DNA from: Modestobacter sp.
GTDB taxonomy: Bacteria; Actinomycetota; Actinomycetes; Mycobacteriales; Geodermatophilaceae
Direction of reading: 5' to 3'
NCBI GenBank assembly: GCA_025965635.1
Contig: JAOPWO010000026.1
Coordinates: forward strand, 1-23,161
Length of the DNA stretch: 23,161 bases
In this document: piece by piece, positions 1 to 7,402 of the stretch
Numbering within the stretch: position 1 is the stretch's first letter
Layout: each line of letters starts with the position of its first letter
Translations under genes and position numbers: made by a program
Notes under the pieces: generated by a model
What the model was told of the DNA's origin: nothing
Seen by the model: the letters and a program-made list of their open reading frames with translations, nothing else
Database searches by the model: none

Positions 1-12
1 CCTCCGGCGGCC

Positions 13-49
13 CGGCGTCCTGCGTCGCGGCGTCCCGCGTCCCGGCGTC
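13..49. repeat. 15-bp tandem repeat, about 2.5 copies
   Basis: Two adjacent 15-bp units (13-27 and 28-42) sharing the pattern cggcgtcc-gcgtc are followed by a partial third unit that runs into the stop codon of the thiolase gene. The two full units differ at two positions. The array lies at the edge of the window, so its full length is unknown. It may be replication slippage in GC-rich 3' flanking DNA; no function is evident. Confidence 0.55.
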
Positions 50-1265
50 AGCTGACCCGCTCGAAGACCGCGGCCAGCCCCTGCCCGCCGCCGATGCACA
101 TCGTCTCCAGCCCGTAGCGGACCTCGCGGCGGCGCATCTCGTGGGCGAGGGTGGCCAGGATCCGGGCGCCGGTCGCGCCGACCGGGTGGCCCAGCGAGAT
201 CCCCGAGCCGTTGACGTTGACCCGGTCCCGGTCCTCGCCGCCGAGGCCCCAGGCCTCGAGGCAGGCCAGCACCTGGCTGGCGAAGGCCTCGTTGAGCTCG
301 ATCAGGTCCATGTCGGCGAGCGTGAGACCCGTCTGGTCCAGGACCTTGGCGGTCGCTGGGACCGGCCCGATGCCCATCGTCTCCGGCGGCACCCCGGCCA
401 CGGCCCAGCCGACCAGCCGGACGAAGGGCTCCCAGCCGCGGCGGTCGGCCTCCGCGCGGGTGGTGACCACGCACACCGCGGCGCCGTCGTTCTGGCCGGA
501 GGCGTTGCCGGCGGTCACGGTGGCCTCGGCGTCGACCCGGCCCATCACCGGGCGGAGCTTGGCGAGATCCTCCATCGTGGTCTCCGGACGGGGGTGCTCG
601 TCCTCGGTGACGACCCGCCCCGGAGCCTTGCGGGTGCCCGGGACCTCCACGCCGATGATCTCGTCCTTGAACCGGCCCTCGCGGATGGCGGCGCCGGCGG
701 CCTGCTGCGAGCGCAGCGCCCAGGCGTCCTGTTCCAGCCGGCCGATGCTGTGCTCGCGGCGCACGTTCTCCGCCGTCTCCAGCATGCCGCCGGGCACCGG
801 GTGGTGGCGGCCGCCAGCGGTCTCCCGCGCCCGGGCCAGCCGGTCGTGCAGCATGACGCCGTCGCCCTTGGCCCCCGTGCGCAGCCCGAGGGCGTAGTGC
901 TCGACGTTGCTCATCGACTCCACGCCCCCGGCGACGACGATCCGGCCGGCACCCGCGCCGACCTGCATCGCCGCGTAGATGATCGCCTGCAGGCCGGAGC
1001 CGCAGCGGCGGTCGATCTGCAGCCCGGGGACCTCCACGCCGAGGCCGGCGTCCAGGGCGGCGATCCGGCCGATGGCGGGGTTCTCGCCGCTGGGGCTGCA
1101 GTTGCCCAGGATGACGTCGTCCACCTCCCCCTCGCCCAGCCCGGTGCGCTCGACCAACCCGCGCAGAGCGGTGGCGGCCAGGTCGTTGGCGGACAGGCCG
1201 GCGAAGACGCCGCCGAAGCGGCCGACCGGCGTGCGGATCGGGGAGCAGATGACGACGTCGTCCAT
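48..1265 (-). CDS. Thiolase (acetyl-CoA C-acyltransferase)
   Basis: The product is a 405-aa cytoplasmic thiolase, the usual length for the family. It would cleave 3-ketoacyl-CoA with CoA, or condense acetyl-CoA in reverse. The nucleophilic cysteine is C88 in the DRRCGSGLQAI motif. The histidine of GHPVGATGARI is about H360, and the second catalytic cysteine is about C390 in CIGGGQG. All three family motifs are intact. I start at the ATG at 1265 because the protein then begins MDDVVICSPIRTP, where thiolases normally begin; the frame stays open upstream but reads as low-complexity sequence overlapping the next gene. The substrate cannot be told from sequence: fatty-acid beta-oxidation, aromatic-ring degradation via beta-ketoadipyl-CoA, and acetoacetyl-CoA synthesis are all possible. 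The adjacent SDR and IclR genes fit lipid or aromatic catabolism loosely. Confidence 0.93.
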   Translation of the reverse strand: MDDVVICSPIRTPVGRFGGVFAGLSANDLAATALRGLVERTGLGEGEVDDVILGNCSPSGENPAIGRIAALDAGLGVEVPGLQIDRRCGSGLQAIIYAAMQVGAGAGRIVVAGGVESMSNVEHYALGLRTGAKGDGVMLHDRLARARETAGGRHHPVPGGMLETAENVRREHSIGRLEQDAWALRSQQAAGAAIREGRFKDEIIGVEVPGTRKAPGRVVTEDEHPRPETTMEDLAKLRPVMGRVDAEATVTAGNASGQNDGAAVCVVTTRAEADRRGWEPFVRLVGWAVAGVPPETMGIGPVPATAKVLDQTGLTLADMDLIELNEAFASQVLACLEAWGLGGEDRDRVNVNGSGISLGHPVGATGARILATLAHEMRRREVRYGLETMCIGGGQGLAAVFERVS

Positions 1266-1286
1266 GCCGTCCACTCTGCCAGCCGC

Positions 1287-1305
1287 CGGCGCGACGGGCG
1301 CGCCG
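1287..1305 (-). terminator. Hairpin after the LppU-like gene
   Basis: A perfect 7-bp inverted repeat (cggcgcg / cgcgccg) with a 5-nt loop begins 9 nt beyond the stop of the minus-strand gene ending at 1315 and about 20 nt before the thiolase start. There is no T-tract, as is common in high-GC actinobacteria. It could end or attenuate transcription between the two genes. Confidence 0.4.
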
Positions 1306-1314
1306 CGGGTGTGC

Positions 1315-1695
1315 TCAGACGGGGCCGAGGCAGTAGGCGGTGTCCGGGCCGTCGCCGCCGCCCTGCCAGTAGGAGGCGACCACGCCGGGGACCTCGGCAC
1401 AGGCCGCCTGCGCGGCGGTCTCCGGCACGTCCTCCCGCGCCTCGATCACGCGGTACTCCGCCTCGGCGGCGTCGCACGACACCGGCTCGGCCTCGGCGGT
1501 GGTGCAGTCGTCGGCCGACAGCCGCGGCGAGGTCGAGCCGTTGTCCCCGCTGAGCGCGAACAGGACGACGACGCAGACGGCGATGACCACGACACCGAGG
1601 GCGACCAACGGCGTCCGGTTGCCTGCCTGCGGACCGGGCTCCCGCGGATCCTGGCCGTACGGCCCCTGTTCCCCGCCGCCCTGTGGCGTGCTCAC
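1315..1695 (-). CDS. Membrane-anchored LppU-like protein
   Basis: The product is a 126-aa protein. It has a short hydrophilic Pro/Gly-rich cytoplasmic N-terminus, one hydrophobic segment (about residues 30-48, LVALGVVVIAVCVVVLFAL) and an extracytoplasmic domain with four cysteines, likely two disulfides. The pattern VSCDAAEAEYRVIE followed by a late cysteine in YCLGPV resembles the small LppU/SCO3897-type domain of actinobacterial surface proteins (family recalled, not searched). The start is the GTG at 1695, which has a strong GGAGGAA ribosome site 5-6 nt upstream. The longer open frame upstream reads antisense to the IclR gene and is not used. Function is unknown. It is transcribed toward the thiolase and divergently from the IclR gene. 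Confidence 0.8.
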   Translation of the reverse strand: MSTPQGGGEQGPYGQDPREPGPQAGNRTPLVALGVVVIAVCVVVLFALSGDNGSTSPRLSADDCTTAEAEPVSCDAAEAEYRVIEAREDVPETAAQAACAEVPGVVASYWQGGGDGPDTAYCLGPV

Positions 1696-1850
1696 CGAGT
1701 TCCTCCGTCCGTGACGGCGCGGATCCCCCCGCGCCGGAGGCGGGACCGCTCCGCCGGCTGCCTGGTGCTCGAACGGCCAGCCTAGTTCGCCGCCCCCGCC
1801 CCACCCCGACGGCTCCGGCACGTGCAGCGCCCTGGCGAACACCGGCGCAG

Positions 1851-1856
1851 TAGCGT
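1851..1856 (+). promoter_or_regulatory. Possible -10 element for a leaderless IclR mRNA
   Basis: TAGCGT fits the actinobacterial TANNNT -10 consensus and ends 7 nt before the ATG at 1864. No Shine-Dalgarno sequence precedes that ATG. This spacing is typical of leaderless transcripts. I cannot point to a convincing -35 element, so this is a weak inference. Confidence 0.3.
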
Positions 1857-1863
1857 TCCGCTG

Positions 1864-2613
1864 ATGACCACCGGCGAGGCTCCCCCGGCCTATCTGGTGG
1901 ACGCCGCCGACAAGGCCCTCCAGCTCCTGCTGCTGTTGCAGTCCCGGGACTCGCTCGGCGTCAGCGAGGCTGCGGCGTCCCTGGACGTCGCCCGCTCCAC
2001 CGCGCACCGGTTGCTGGCCACCCTGCGGTACCGCGGGTTCGCCGTGCAGTCCGCCGACCGCCGGTACCGCGCCGGGCCGGCGCTGCGTCGCAGCACCGCG
2101 TCCACCCGGTCGACGGCGACGCTGGTCGAGCTCGCCGGGCCGCTGGTCGTCCAGCTCCGCGATGAGCTGAACGAGACCGTGCACCTGGTCGTACTCGACG
2201 GCACCGACGCGGTGTTCCTCCTCAGCGAGGAGGGCCACCAGCCGCTGCGGATCGCCTCCCGGGCCGGCTCGCGGTTGCCGGCGAGGCACGCGTCCGGCGG
2301 CAAGGTGCTGCTGGCCGGGCTGGACCCCGCCGAGCTGACCCGTCGCTTCGCCGACGCCGGCCTGAACCCGGCCGAGCTGGCCGACCTGGAGGCCGCAGTC
2401 GCCCGGGTCCGGCAGACCGGGGTGGGGGTGAACCGCGGGGAGACCGAGGCCGGCATTGGCGCCGTCGCCCTCGCCGTGCGGGGCGACGACGGCACACCCG
2501 TCGCGGCGCTGGCGGTCTCCGTGCCGCTGATGCGGCTGTCCCGCGCGCGGATCGCCGAGCTGACCGCGGCGCTGGGCCGGTCGGCCGCGGCGATCGGCGC
2601 CCTGGTGGGCTGA
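1864..2613 (+). CDS. IclR-family transcriptional regulator
   Basis: The product is a 249-aa regulator of normal IclR length. An N-terminal winged helix-turn-helix (about residues 18-70, with SEAAASLDVARSTAHRLLAT as the helix-turn-helix) is followed by the effector-binding domain. That domain includes the typical NETVHLVVLDG and ASGGKVLLAGL stretches and the GVGVNRGETEAGIGAVA loop. IclR proteins bind small carboxylates or aromatic acids and repress or activate nearby catabolic genes. I use the ATG at 1864; a GTG 42 nt upstream is also in frame but adds an Arg/Pro-rich tail not seen in the family. The gene diverges from the LppU-like gene and converges on the SDR at 2621 with only 7 nt between stops. 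Its target and ligand are unknown. Confidence 0.92.
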   Translation: MTTGEAPPAYLVDAADKALQLLLLLQSRDSLGVSEAAASLDVARSTAHRLLATLRYRGFAVQSADRRYRAGPALRRSTASTRSTATLVELAGPLVVQLRDELNETVHLVVLDGTDAVFLLSEEGHQPLRIASRAGSRLPARHASGGKVLLAGLDPAELTRRFADAGLNPAELADLEAAVARVRQTGVGVNRGETEAGIGAVALAVRGDDGTPVAALAVSVPLMRLSRARIAELTAALGRSAAAIGALVG

Positions 2614-2620
2614 GCGCCGG

Positions 2621-3406
2621 TCAGTCCCGCGGCTTCGCCATGGCCCGGTTGCCCATGGCCTTCACCGAGTCCGGCAGCACCTTGTTCACCGCCTCCTGGG
2701 CCTTGACCGCCAGCGACGCGGCGACGACCTTCCTCTCCCCGGCCATCAGCGCCGCGAAGCCCTGCTCGGCGACCTCGGCCGCACCGTCCTTGGGTCCCTG
2801 GCCCATGCCGGTGTCCGCCATGTCGGCGCGGGCGAAGAAGTTCGTGTCCGTGGGCCCGGGCATCAGCGAGGTGATCGTGACGGCGGAGTCCTTCAGCTCG
2901 TCCTGAACGGCCTCGGTCAGCGACTGCACGAACGACTTCGACGCGTTGTAGATCGACTGGTACGACCCGGGCATCGTCGAGGCGATCGAAGAGGTGACCA
3001 GCAGCCTGCCCTCGTTGCGCCGGGTCATCTGGGTGAGCACCAGCTTCATCAGCGCCGTCGTGGACACCACGTTGACCTGCAGGATCTCCAGGTCGTCGGC
3101 CCAGTCGGTGTCGACGAAGGCGCCTCCCTCCCCCACCCCCGCGTTCAACGCGGCGGCATCGAGCGCCCGGCCCAGCGCGGTCACGGCGGTCCACAGCGCC
3201 TCGATGCCCTCGGGGGTGCGCAGGTCGGCCCGGACCGGGTGCACCACGGCGCCCTCGGCCCGCAGCAGCATCGCGGCCTTCTCGATGCCGGCGTCCTCGG
3301 CGTTCACCACGAGGTCGAAGCCGTGCTGCGCGAACTGCCGGGCGAGCTCGAGGCCGATGCCGCTGGAGGCGCCGGTCACCAGAGCCAGAGGCGAGGCGGT
3401 CGTCAT
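2621..3406 (-). CDS. Short-chain dehydrogenase/reductase (SDR)
   Basis: The product is a 261-aa classical SDR with a Rossmann fold. The cofactor loop TGASSGIG is at residues 11-18, the NAG motif at 88-90, the catalytic serine is S140, and the YNASK motif supplies Tyr153 and Lys157. After the catalytic motif comes LMPGPTDTNFF, the family's PG motif. The start at 3406 places the TGASSGIG loop about ten residues in, which is normal. A basic residue lies after the first strand only weakly, so NAD versus NADP preference is not decidable. The C-terminal tail (about residues 215-261) is Ala/Lys-rich and is seen in SDRs annotated as YqjQ/DltE-like oxidoreductases. Substrate unknown. It is convergent with the IclR gene and divergent from the small gene at 3507. 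Confidence 0.93.
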   Translation of the reverse strand: MTTASPLALVTGASSGIGLELARQFAQHGFDLVVNAEDAGIEKAAMLLRAEGAVVHPVRADLRTPEGIEALWTAVTALGRALDAAALNAGVGEGGAFVDTDWADDLEILQVNVVSTTALMKLVLTQMTRRNEGRLLVTSSIASTMPGSYQSIYNASKSFVQSLTEAVQDELKDSAVTITSLMPGPTDTNFFARADMADTGMGQGPKDGAAEVAEQGFAALMAGERKVVAASLAVKAQEAVNKVLPDSVKAMGNRAMAKPRD

Positions 3407-3506
3407 GGGCCGCTACTACCCCGGGACCGGCGGCGGTCAACCGTCCCGGCGGCCCAGCGCCGGAGCCCCCCGCAGGACATCGCGGGCCCGCCGTCAGACT
3501 CGGGGC

Positions 3507-3743
3507 ATGACGGACGACGCGGGCCCGGCCGGGCCGCCGGAGGAACGGCCGGCGATCTGCTCGGCGAAGCGCTGCCAGCAGCCGGCCCGGTGGGTGCTGG
3601 TGTGGAACAACCCCAAACTCCACGCACCGGACCGGGAGAAGAACTGGACCGCGTGCGACGACCACCGGGAGCCGCTGTCCTCCCACCTGGCGATCCGGTC
3701 GTTCCTCCGCCGGGTCGAACCGCTGACCCCTCCGACGTCCTGA
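3507..3743 (+). CDS. Small conserved Cys/His protein, probable zinc site
   Basis: The product is a 78-aa hydrophilic protein with two cysteines (CSAKRC), a central WVLVWNNPKLHAPDREKNW block and a closing CDDHRE motif. The Cys-x4-Cys plus Cys-x2-His arrangement suggests one bound metal ion. I recall this small family as widespread in actinobacteria and usually annotated as hypothetical (sometimes wrongly as acetone carboxylase); I could not search it. The ATG at 3507 is the start nearest the conserved part. The ribosome site is poor. The stop codon TGA directly abuts the GTG start of the MFS gene, so the two are probably co-transcribed and translationally coupled. Function unknown. Confidence 0.8.
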   Translation: MTDDAGPAGPPEERPAICSAKRCQQPARWVLVWNNPKLHAPDREKNWTACDDHREPLSSHLAIRSFLRRVEPLTPPTS

Positions 3744-5024
3744 GTGGCGGCTGACCGCCGCCTGCCACGATCGCTCCTCGTGCGACGACCCCGCGGAGCC
3801 CGCAGCGAGGGCGGGGCCCTCCCCCGCGAGGTCGGGGTGCTGGCCATCGTCGCCTTCGTGGTGGCGCTCGGGTTCGGCGTCGTCGCCCCGGCCATCCCGC
3901 TGTTCGTGCAGGACTACGGCGTCGGGACGACAGCGGTCGGGCTGGCCATCAGCGCCTTCGCCTTCTTCCGCTTCGTCTCCGCCTTCGCCGGCGGCTCGCT
4001 GGTCGAGCGGCTCGGCGAGCGGGTCATCCTGACCACCGGGCTGCTGATCGTCGCGGTCACCACCGGGCTGGCCGCACTGGCCAGCAGCTTCCCCGTCTTC
4101 CTGGCGTTCCGGGCGGCCGGCGGCATCGGCAGCGCGCTGTTCACGGTCGCCTCCCTGTCGCTGCTGCTGCGCAGCGCGCCGTCCGCGCAGCGCGGCCGGG
4201 CGGCGGCGACGTACCAGGGCGGCTTCATCCTGGGTGGCATCGCCGGTCCCGCCGCCGGTGGCTTCCTCACCGAGGTCGACGCGCGGCTGCCGTTCCTCGT
4301 CTACAGCATCTCCCTGCTCGCGGCCGGCGCCGTGGCGATGGTGCTGCTCAGCCGGCCGACCCGACGCGCGGCGGACGCCGCCGACGAGCCGGGCGGTGCG
4401 CCGGCCGGGGAGCCGGCCGGGGAGCCGGCCGGACCCGCTCCCGGGATCCTGGCGGCGGCGTTCCGGTCACGCGCCTACCTCGCCGCCCTGGCCGCCAACC
4501 TCGCGGTCGGCTGGGTGCTCTTCGGCGTGCGCAACTCGCTGGTCCCGCTGTACGTGACCGAGGAGCTGGGGAAGTCGGCGGCCTGGGCGGGGGCCGGGCT
4601 GCTGGCCGCTTCGGTCGCGCAGGCGGTCGCCCTGCTGCGTGCCGGCCGGCTCGCGGACACCTGGGGACGGCGACCGGCGCTGGTGCTGGGCGCGGCGCTG
4701 GCCACCGCCTCGCTGCTCGTGCTGGTGCTGCCGCCGGCCACCGGACTGTTCCTGCTGTCCATGGCGACCTTCGGGCTGGCGGCCTCGCTGCTGTCCAGCG
4801 TGCCGGCCGCGATCGTGGGCGACGTCAGCCCGGCACGCGGCGGGCGGCTGGTGGCGGTGTTCCAGATGGTGGCCGACCTCGGGGCAGTGGCCGGCCCGCT
4901 GGTCGCCGGATGGCTGACCGACGCGTTCTCCTTCCAGGTCGCCTTCGCCGTCAGCGCCGCCGTCGTGGGGATCAGCCTGGTCGCCGCGCTCGCCATGCCG
5001 CGGACGCCGCAGCCGATCGGCTGA
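3744..5024 (+). CDS. MFS transporter (12-TM efflux type)
   Basis: The product is a 426-aa major facilitator superfamily permease. Hydrophobic segments begin at about residue 28 (VGVLAIVAFVVALGFGVVAP) and form two six-helix halves. The halves are separated by a hydrophilic Ala/Gly/Pro/Glu-rich loop (about residues 205-230). The GSLVERLGERV stretch between helices 2 and 3 is the MFS motif A region, and GRLADTWGRRPAL repeats it in the second half. Such proteins usually export drugs or metabolites by proton antiport. The GTG start directly follows the stop of the previous gene. The central loop contains a 12-bp DNA tandem repeat giving a PAGE repeat. No substrate can be inferred. Confidence 0.92.
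   Translation: MAADRRLPRSLLVRRPRGARSEGGALPREVGVLAIVAFVVALGFGVVAPAIPLFVQDYGVGTTAVGLAISAFAFFRFVSAFAGGSLVERLGERVILTTGLLIVAVTTGLAALASSFPVFLAFRAAGGIGSALFTVASLSLLLRSAPSAQRGRAAATYQGGFILGGIAGPAAGGFLTEVDARLPFLVYSISLLAAGAVAMVLLSRPTRRAADAADEPGGAPAGEPAGEPAGPAPGILAAAFRSRAYLAALAANLAVGWVLFGVRNSLVPLYVTEELGKSAAWAGAGLLAASVAQAVALLRAGRLADTWGRRPALVLGAALATASLLVLVLPPATGLFLLSMATFGLAASLLSSVPAAIVGDVSPARGGRLVAVFQMVADLGAVAGPLVAGWLTDAFSFQVAFAVSAAVVGISLVAALAMPRTPQPIG
4401..4432 (+). repeat. 12-bp tandem repeat inside the MFS gene
   Basis: The unit ccggccggggag occurs twice in a row, followed by ccggccgg. In frame it encodes PAGE-PAGE-PAGP in the cytoplasmic loop between the two transporter halves. A repeat length divisible by three in a linker is likely tolerated slippage. 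Confidence 0.7.
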
Positions 5025-5031
5025 GGGCTGC

Positions 5032-5055
5032 CGGCCGGGGTCGGCCCACCGGCCG
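5032..5055. terminator. Bidirectional terminator-like hairpin
   Basis: A perfect 7-bp inverted repeat (cggccgg / ccggccg) with a 10-nt loop fills the 31-bp space between the convergent MFS and IclR genes. The location suits a shared terminator. There is no T-tract on either side. Confidence 0.45.
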
Positions 5056-5823
5056 TCAGCCGGGCCGGACCAGCGGCGACCCGGCCAGCCGCCGGGACAC
5101 CCCGCGGGCGGTGGCGATGACCGCGGGCACGTACACCGCCGCGGCGTCCCCGCCGGTGGGCACCACCACCGACACCGCAGCGACCACCTGCCCGCCGGGC
5201 CCGGCCACCGGGGCGGCGACGGCCAGCGCCGGCAGCGGCATGGTGCTGACCGCGACGGCGACGCCGACCCGCCGGATCTCCGCGAGGACGCGGCGCAGCT
5301 CGCTCGGTGCGGTGACGGTGCGGTCGGTGTAGCGCTCCAGGGATCCGGCCAGCACGGCGTCCTGCTCCACCGCCGGGGCGTAGGCCAGCAGCACCTGCCC
5401 CACCCCGCTGGCGTGCAGCGGCAGCCGGCCGCCGATCCGGGCGGCGGTCGGGACGGCGCCCCGGGTGGCGAAGTGCTCCACGACGACCGCCGCCCCGCCG
5501 TCCCGCACCGCGAGCTGGACGGTCTGCTGGGTGGCCTCGTAGAGGTCCTCGAGGAACGGCCGGGCGACGTCGCGCAGCCCGCCGGCCCGCGGAGCCGACG
5601 CGGCCACCTCCCACAGCCGCAGCCCGGCCCGGTACCTGCCGTCGGCCTGCCGCTCCAGGCCGCCCCAGGCGGCCAGCGTCTGCACCAGCCGGTGGGCGGT
5701 GGACAGCGGCATCCCGGTGCGCCGGCCGACCTCGGTGGCGTTCAGCCCGGCCGGTTCGGCCCCGATCGCATCGAGCACCGCACACACCTTGGCCGCCACG
5801 CTGCGCGCGTTCTCCGCCGGCAC
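5056..5823 (-). CDS. IclR-family regulator of the aromatic-acid island
   Basis: The product is a 255-aa regulator. Its winged helix-turn-helix lies at about residues 8-70 (ATEVGRRTGMPLSTAHRLVQ). The effector domain follows, with QQTVQLAVRDGGAAVVVEHF, LHASGVGQVLLAYAP and the RRVGVAVAVSTMPLPALAVA loop. The family includes activators and repressors of aromatic-acid pathways such as PobR, PcaR/PcaU and gentisate regulators. The gene diverges from the MatC-type carrier gene across 186 bp, the classical arrangement for local control. It is the obvious candidate regulator for the carrier, the decarboxylase and perhaps the gentisate operon. The ATG at 5823 puts the helix-turn-helix where the family has it. 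Confidence 0.92.
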   Translation of the reverse strand: MPAENARSVAAKVCAVLDAIGAEPAGLNATEVGRRTGMPLSTAHRLVQTLAAWGGLERQADGRYRAGLRLWEVAASAPRAGGLRDVARPFLEDLYEATQQTVQLAVRDGGAAVVVEHFATRGAVPTAARIGGRLPLHASGVGQVLLAYAPAVEQDAVLAGSLERYTDRTVTAPSELRRVLAEIRRVGVAVAVSTMPLPALAVAAPVAGPGGQVVAAVSVVVPTGGDAAAVYVPAVIATARGVSRRLAGSPLVRPG

Positions 5824-5869
5824 CGGCCGCTCCTCGCCGTCGACTTCTCCCGGTGGATGGGAGGTCTGT

Positions 5870-5880
5870 TGTCCGGGACA
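5870..5880. promoter_or_regulatory. Candidate operator in the IclR/carrier divergent region
   Basis: TGTCCGGGACA is a perfect 5-bp inverted repeat around one base, 47 bp upstream of the IclR start and 130 bp upstream of the carrier start. Just beyond it a 10-bp direct repeat (gccgcacgcc at 5885-5894 and 5904-5913) flanks the only AT-containing stretch, actatg. Any of these could be the regulator's site. Such short repeats also arise by chance in GC-rich DNA. Confidence 0.3.
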
Positions 5881-6009
5881 CAGTGCCGCACGCCACTATG
5901 GGCGCCGCACGCCGGGTCGTCTCCCGGTCGTGATCCCGGGTCCGGGGCAGCTCGCCCCACCCGTCTCCCCGCCGTCCGGCCCGGCCCGGACGCCTGCCCT
6001 GGAGGCAAC

Positions 6010-7356
6010 GTGCCCGTCGACGTACTCGCTGTGGTCGTGCTGCTCGCCGTGTTCCTCGTGGGCACGATCAGCACGGTCAACATCGGCGCCCTGGCGCTGG
6101 TCGGGGCCTTCGCCCTCGGGCTCCTCGTCGTGGACGAGGACGTCCCGACCATCCTGAGCGGGTTCCCCGCCAACTACTTCATCCTGCTGTTCGGCATCAC
6201 CTACCTGTTCTCCGTCGCCGCCGCGAACGGGACGACGCACTGGCTGGTCATGTCGATGGCCCGGCTGGTCCGCGGCAACGCCAAGGTGGTGCCGCTGCTG
6301 CTGTTCCTGGTGACTGCTGCCGTCACCTCCGCCGGCGCCCCCGGCCAGGCGGCGGCCGGGATCATGGCCCCGATCGGGATCAGCCTGGCCCGGGAGTTCG
6401 GCATCCGGCCGCTGCTGGCCGGCCTGATGGTCGTCACCGGCGTCGGCGCGGGCACCTTCTCACCGCTGTCGACGCTGGGCATCATCGCCAACGAGAGCGT
6501 CGAGCAGGGCGGCTTCGACGTCAGCCCGATCACCCTGTGGCTGGCCACGCTCGCCTTCAACCTCGTGCTCGCCGTGGTGGTCTACCTCGTGCTGGGCGGT
6601 CTGCGCGCCACCCGGGACGGGCTGGCCGCCGCCGCCCGGGAGGACCAGCCGACGTCCTCGGGTGCCGGCAGCCCGCTGGAGTCCGAGCCGGTCCCCGGCC
6701 CGTCCTCCGGCGGTGTGGCGACCGCCGTCCCCACGACGCTGGCCACCCTGGAGCGTCCGGCCCTCGACCCCGCCAGGATCACCACGCTGGTCGCCATCGC
6801 CCTGGTGGCGCTCGGCGCGCTGGTCTTCGACCTGGACATCGGCATGCTCGCGGTGGTCGCCGCGGTGCTCGTGCACGTGGTCTTCCCGCGCGAGGAGAGC
6901 ACCGCGCACATCAGCTGGAACGTCATCCTGCTGGTCTGCGGGCTGATCACGCTGATCGAGCTGCTCGACCGGGCCGGCACGATCGGCCGCATCGGCGAGG
7001 GCGTCGCCGGTGTGGGCGCCCCGCTGGTCAGCGCGCTGCTGCTGTGCGGCGTCGCGGCGCTGGTCTCGGCGTTCGCCTCCAGCACCGGCGTGATCGGCGC
7101 GATCGTCCCGCTCGCCATCCCGCTGATGGCCATGGGGAACCTCTCCCCCACCGGCCTGCTCATCGCCATCGCGCTGTCGGCCACCGTCGTGGACGCCAGC
7201 CCGTTCTCCTCGGTCGGCGCACTCGTGGTGGCCAGTGCGCCGGAGGACCAGCAGCGCTCGGTCTCCCGCAAGCTGCTGGTCTTCGGCCTGGTGATGATCG
7301 TCGCTGCGCCGGTGGCCTCGGTGCTGCTCTTCCTGCTCCCCGCCCAGCTCGGCTGA
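6010..7356 (+). CDS. MatC/SLC13-type dicarboxylate carrier
   Basis: The product is a 448-aa inner-membrane carrier. The first about 150 residues match the MatC N-terminal type (STVNIGALALVGAFALGLLV, the GFPANYFILLFGITYLFSVA helix, and the ANGTTHWLV loop). The second half has the re-entrant FASSTGVIGAIVPLAIPLM and VDASPFSSVGALVVA motifs of the ion-transporter superfamily. A hydrophilic loop of about 50 residues separates the halves. MatC-like carriers take up malonate or related diacids. The GTG at 6010 is chosen because GGAGG lies 5 nt upstream; the longer open frame runs antisense through the IclR gene. The neighbouring decarboxylase-like gene and the gentisate operon suggest the cargo is an aromatic diacid, an inference from context only. 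Confidence 0.88.
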   Translation: MPVDVLAVVVLLAVFLVGTISTVNIGALALVGAFALGLLVVDEDVPTILSGFPANYFILLFGITYLFSVAAANGTTHWLVMSMARLVRGNAKVVPLLLFLVTAAVTSAGAPGQAAAGIMAPIGISLAREFGIRPLLAGLMVVTGVGAGTFSPLSTLGIIANESVEQGGFDVSPITLWLATLAFNLVLAVVVYLVLGGLRATRDGLAAAAREDQPTSSGAGSPLESEPVPGPSSGGVATAVPTTLATLERPALDPARITTLVAIALVALGALVFDLDIGMLAVVAAVLVHVVFPREESTAHISWNVILLVCGLITLIELLDRAGTIGRIGEGVAGVGAPLVSALLLCGVAALVSAFASSTGVIGAIVPLAIPLMAMGNLSPTGLLIAIALSATVVDASPFSSVGALVVASAPEDQQRSVSRKLLVFGLVMIVAAPVASVLLFLLPAQLG

Positions 7357-7402
7357 CCCGCCGGCCGGCGCACCCACCCGACCCCGCACCCAGGAGGCCC
7401 GC

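Noticed and set aside
141..1553. Long plus-strand open frame of 470 codons
   Set aside because: It is antisense to the thiolase, Arg/Ala/Gly-rich and without motifs; GC-rich genomes give long frames opposite real genes because stop codons are rare there.
1836..1856. gaac...gttc pair as an operator before the first IclR gene
   Set aside because: The arms match over only four bases; this is expected by chance.
1890..3686. 598-codon minus-strand frame spanning the IclR and SDR genes
   Set aside because: It covers two genes with clear motifs in other frames and reads as low-complexity sequence; a shadow frame.
5413..6009. Upstream extension of the carrier frame
   Set aside because: It runs antisense through the IclR gene; the GTG at 6010 has GGAGG at correct spacing and begins the family's N-terminus.
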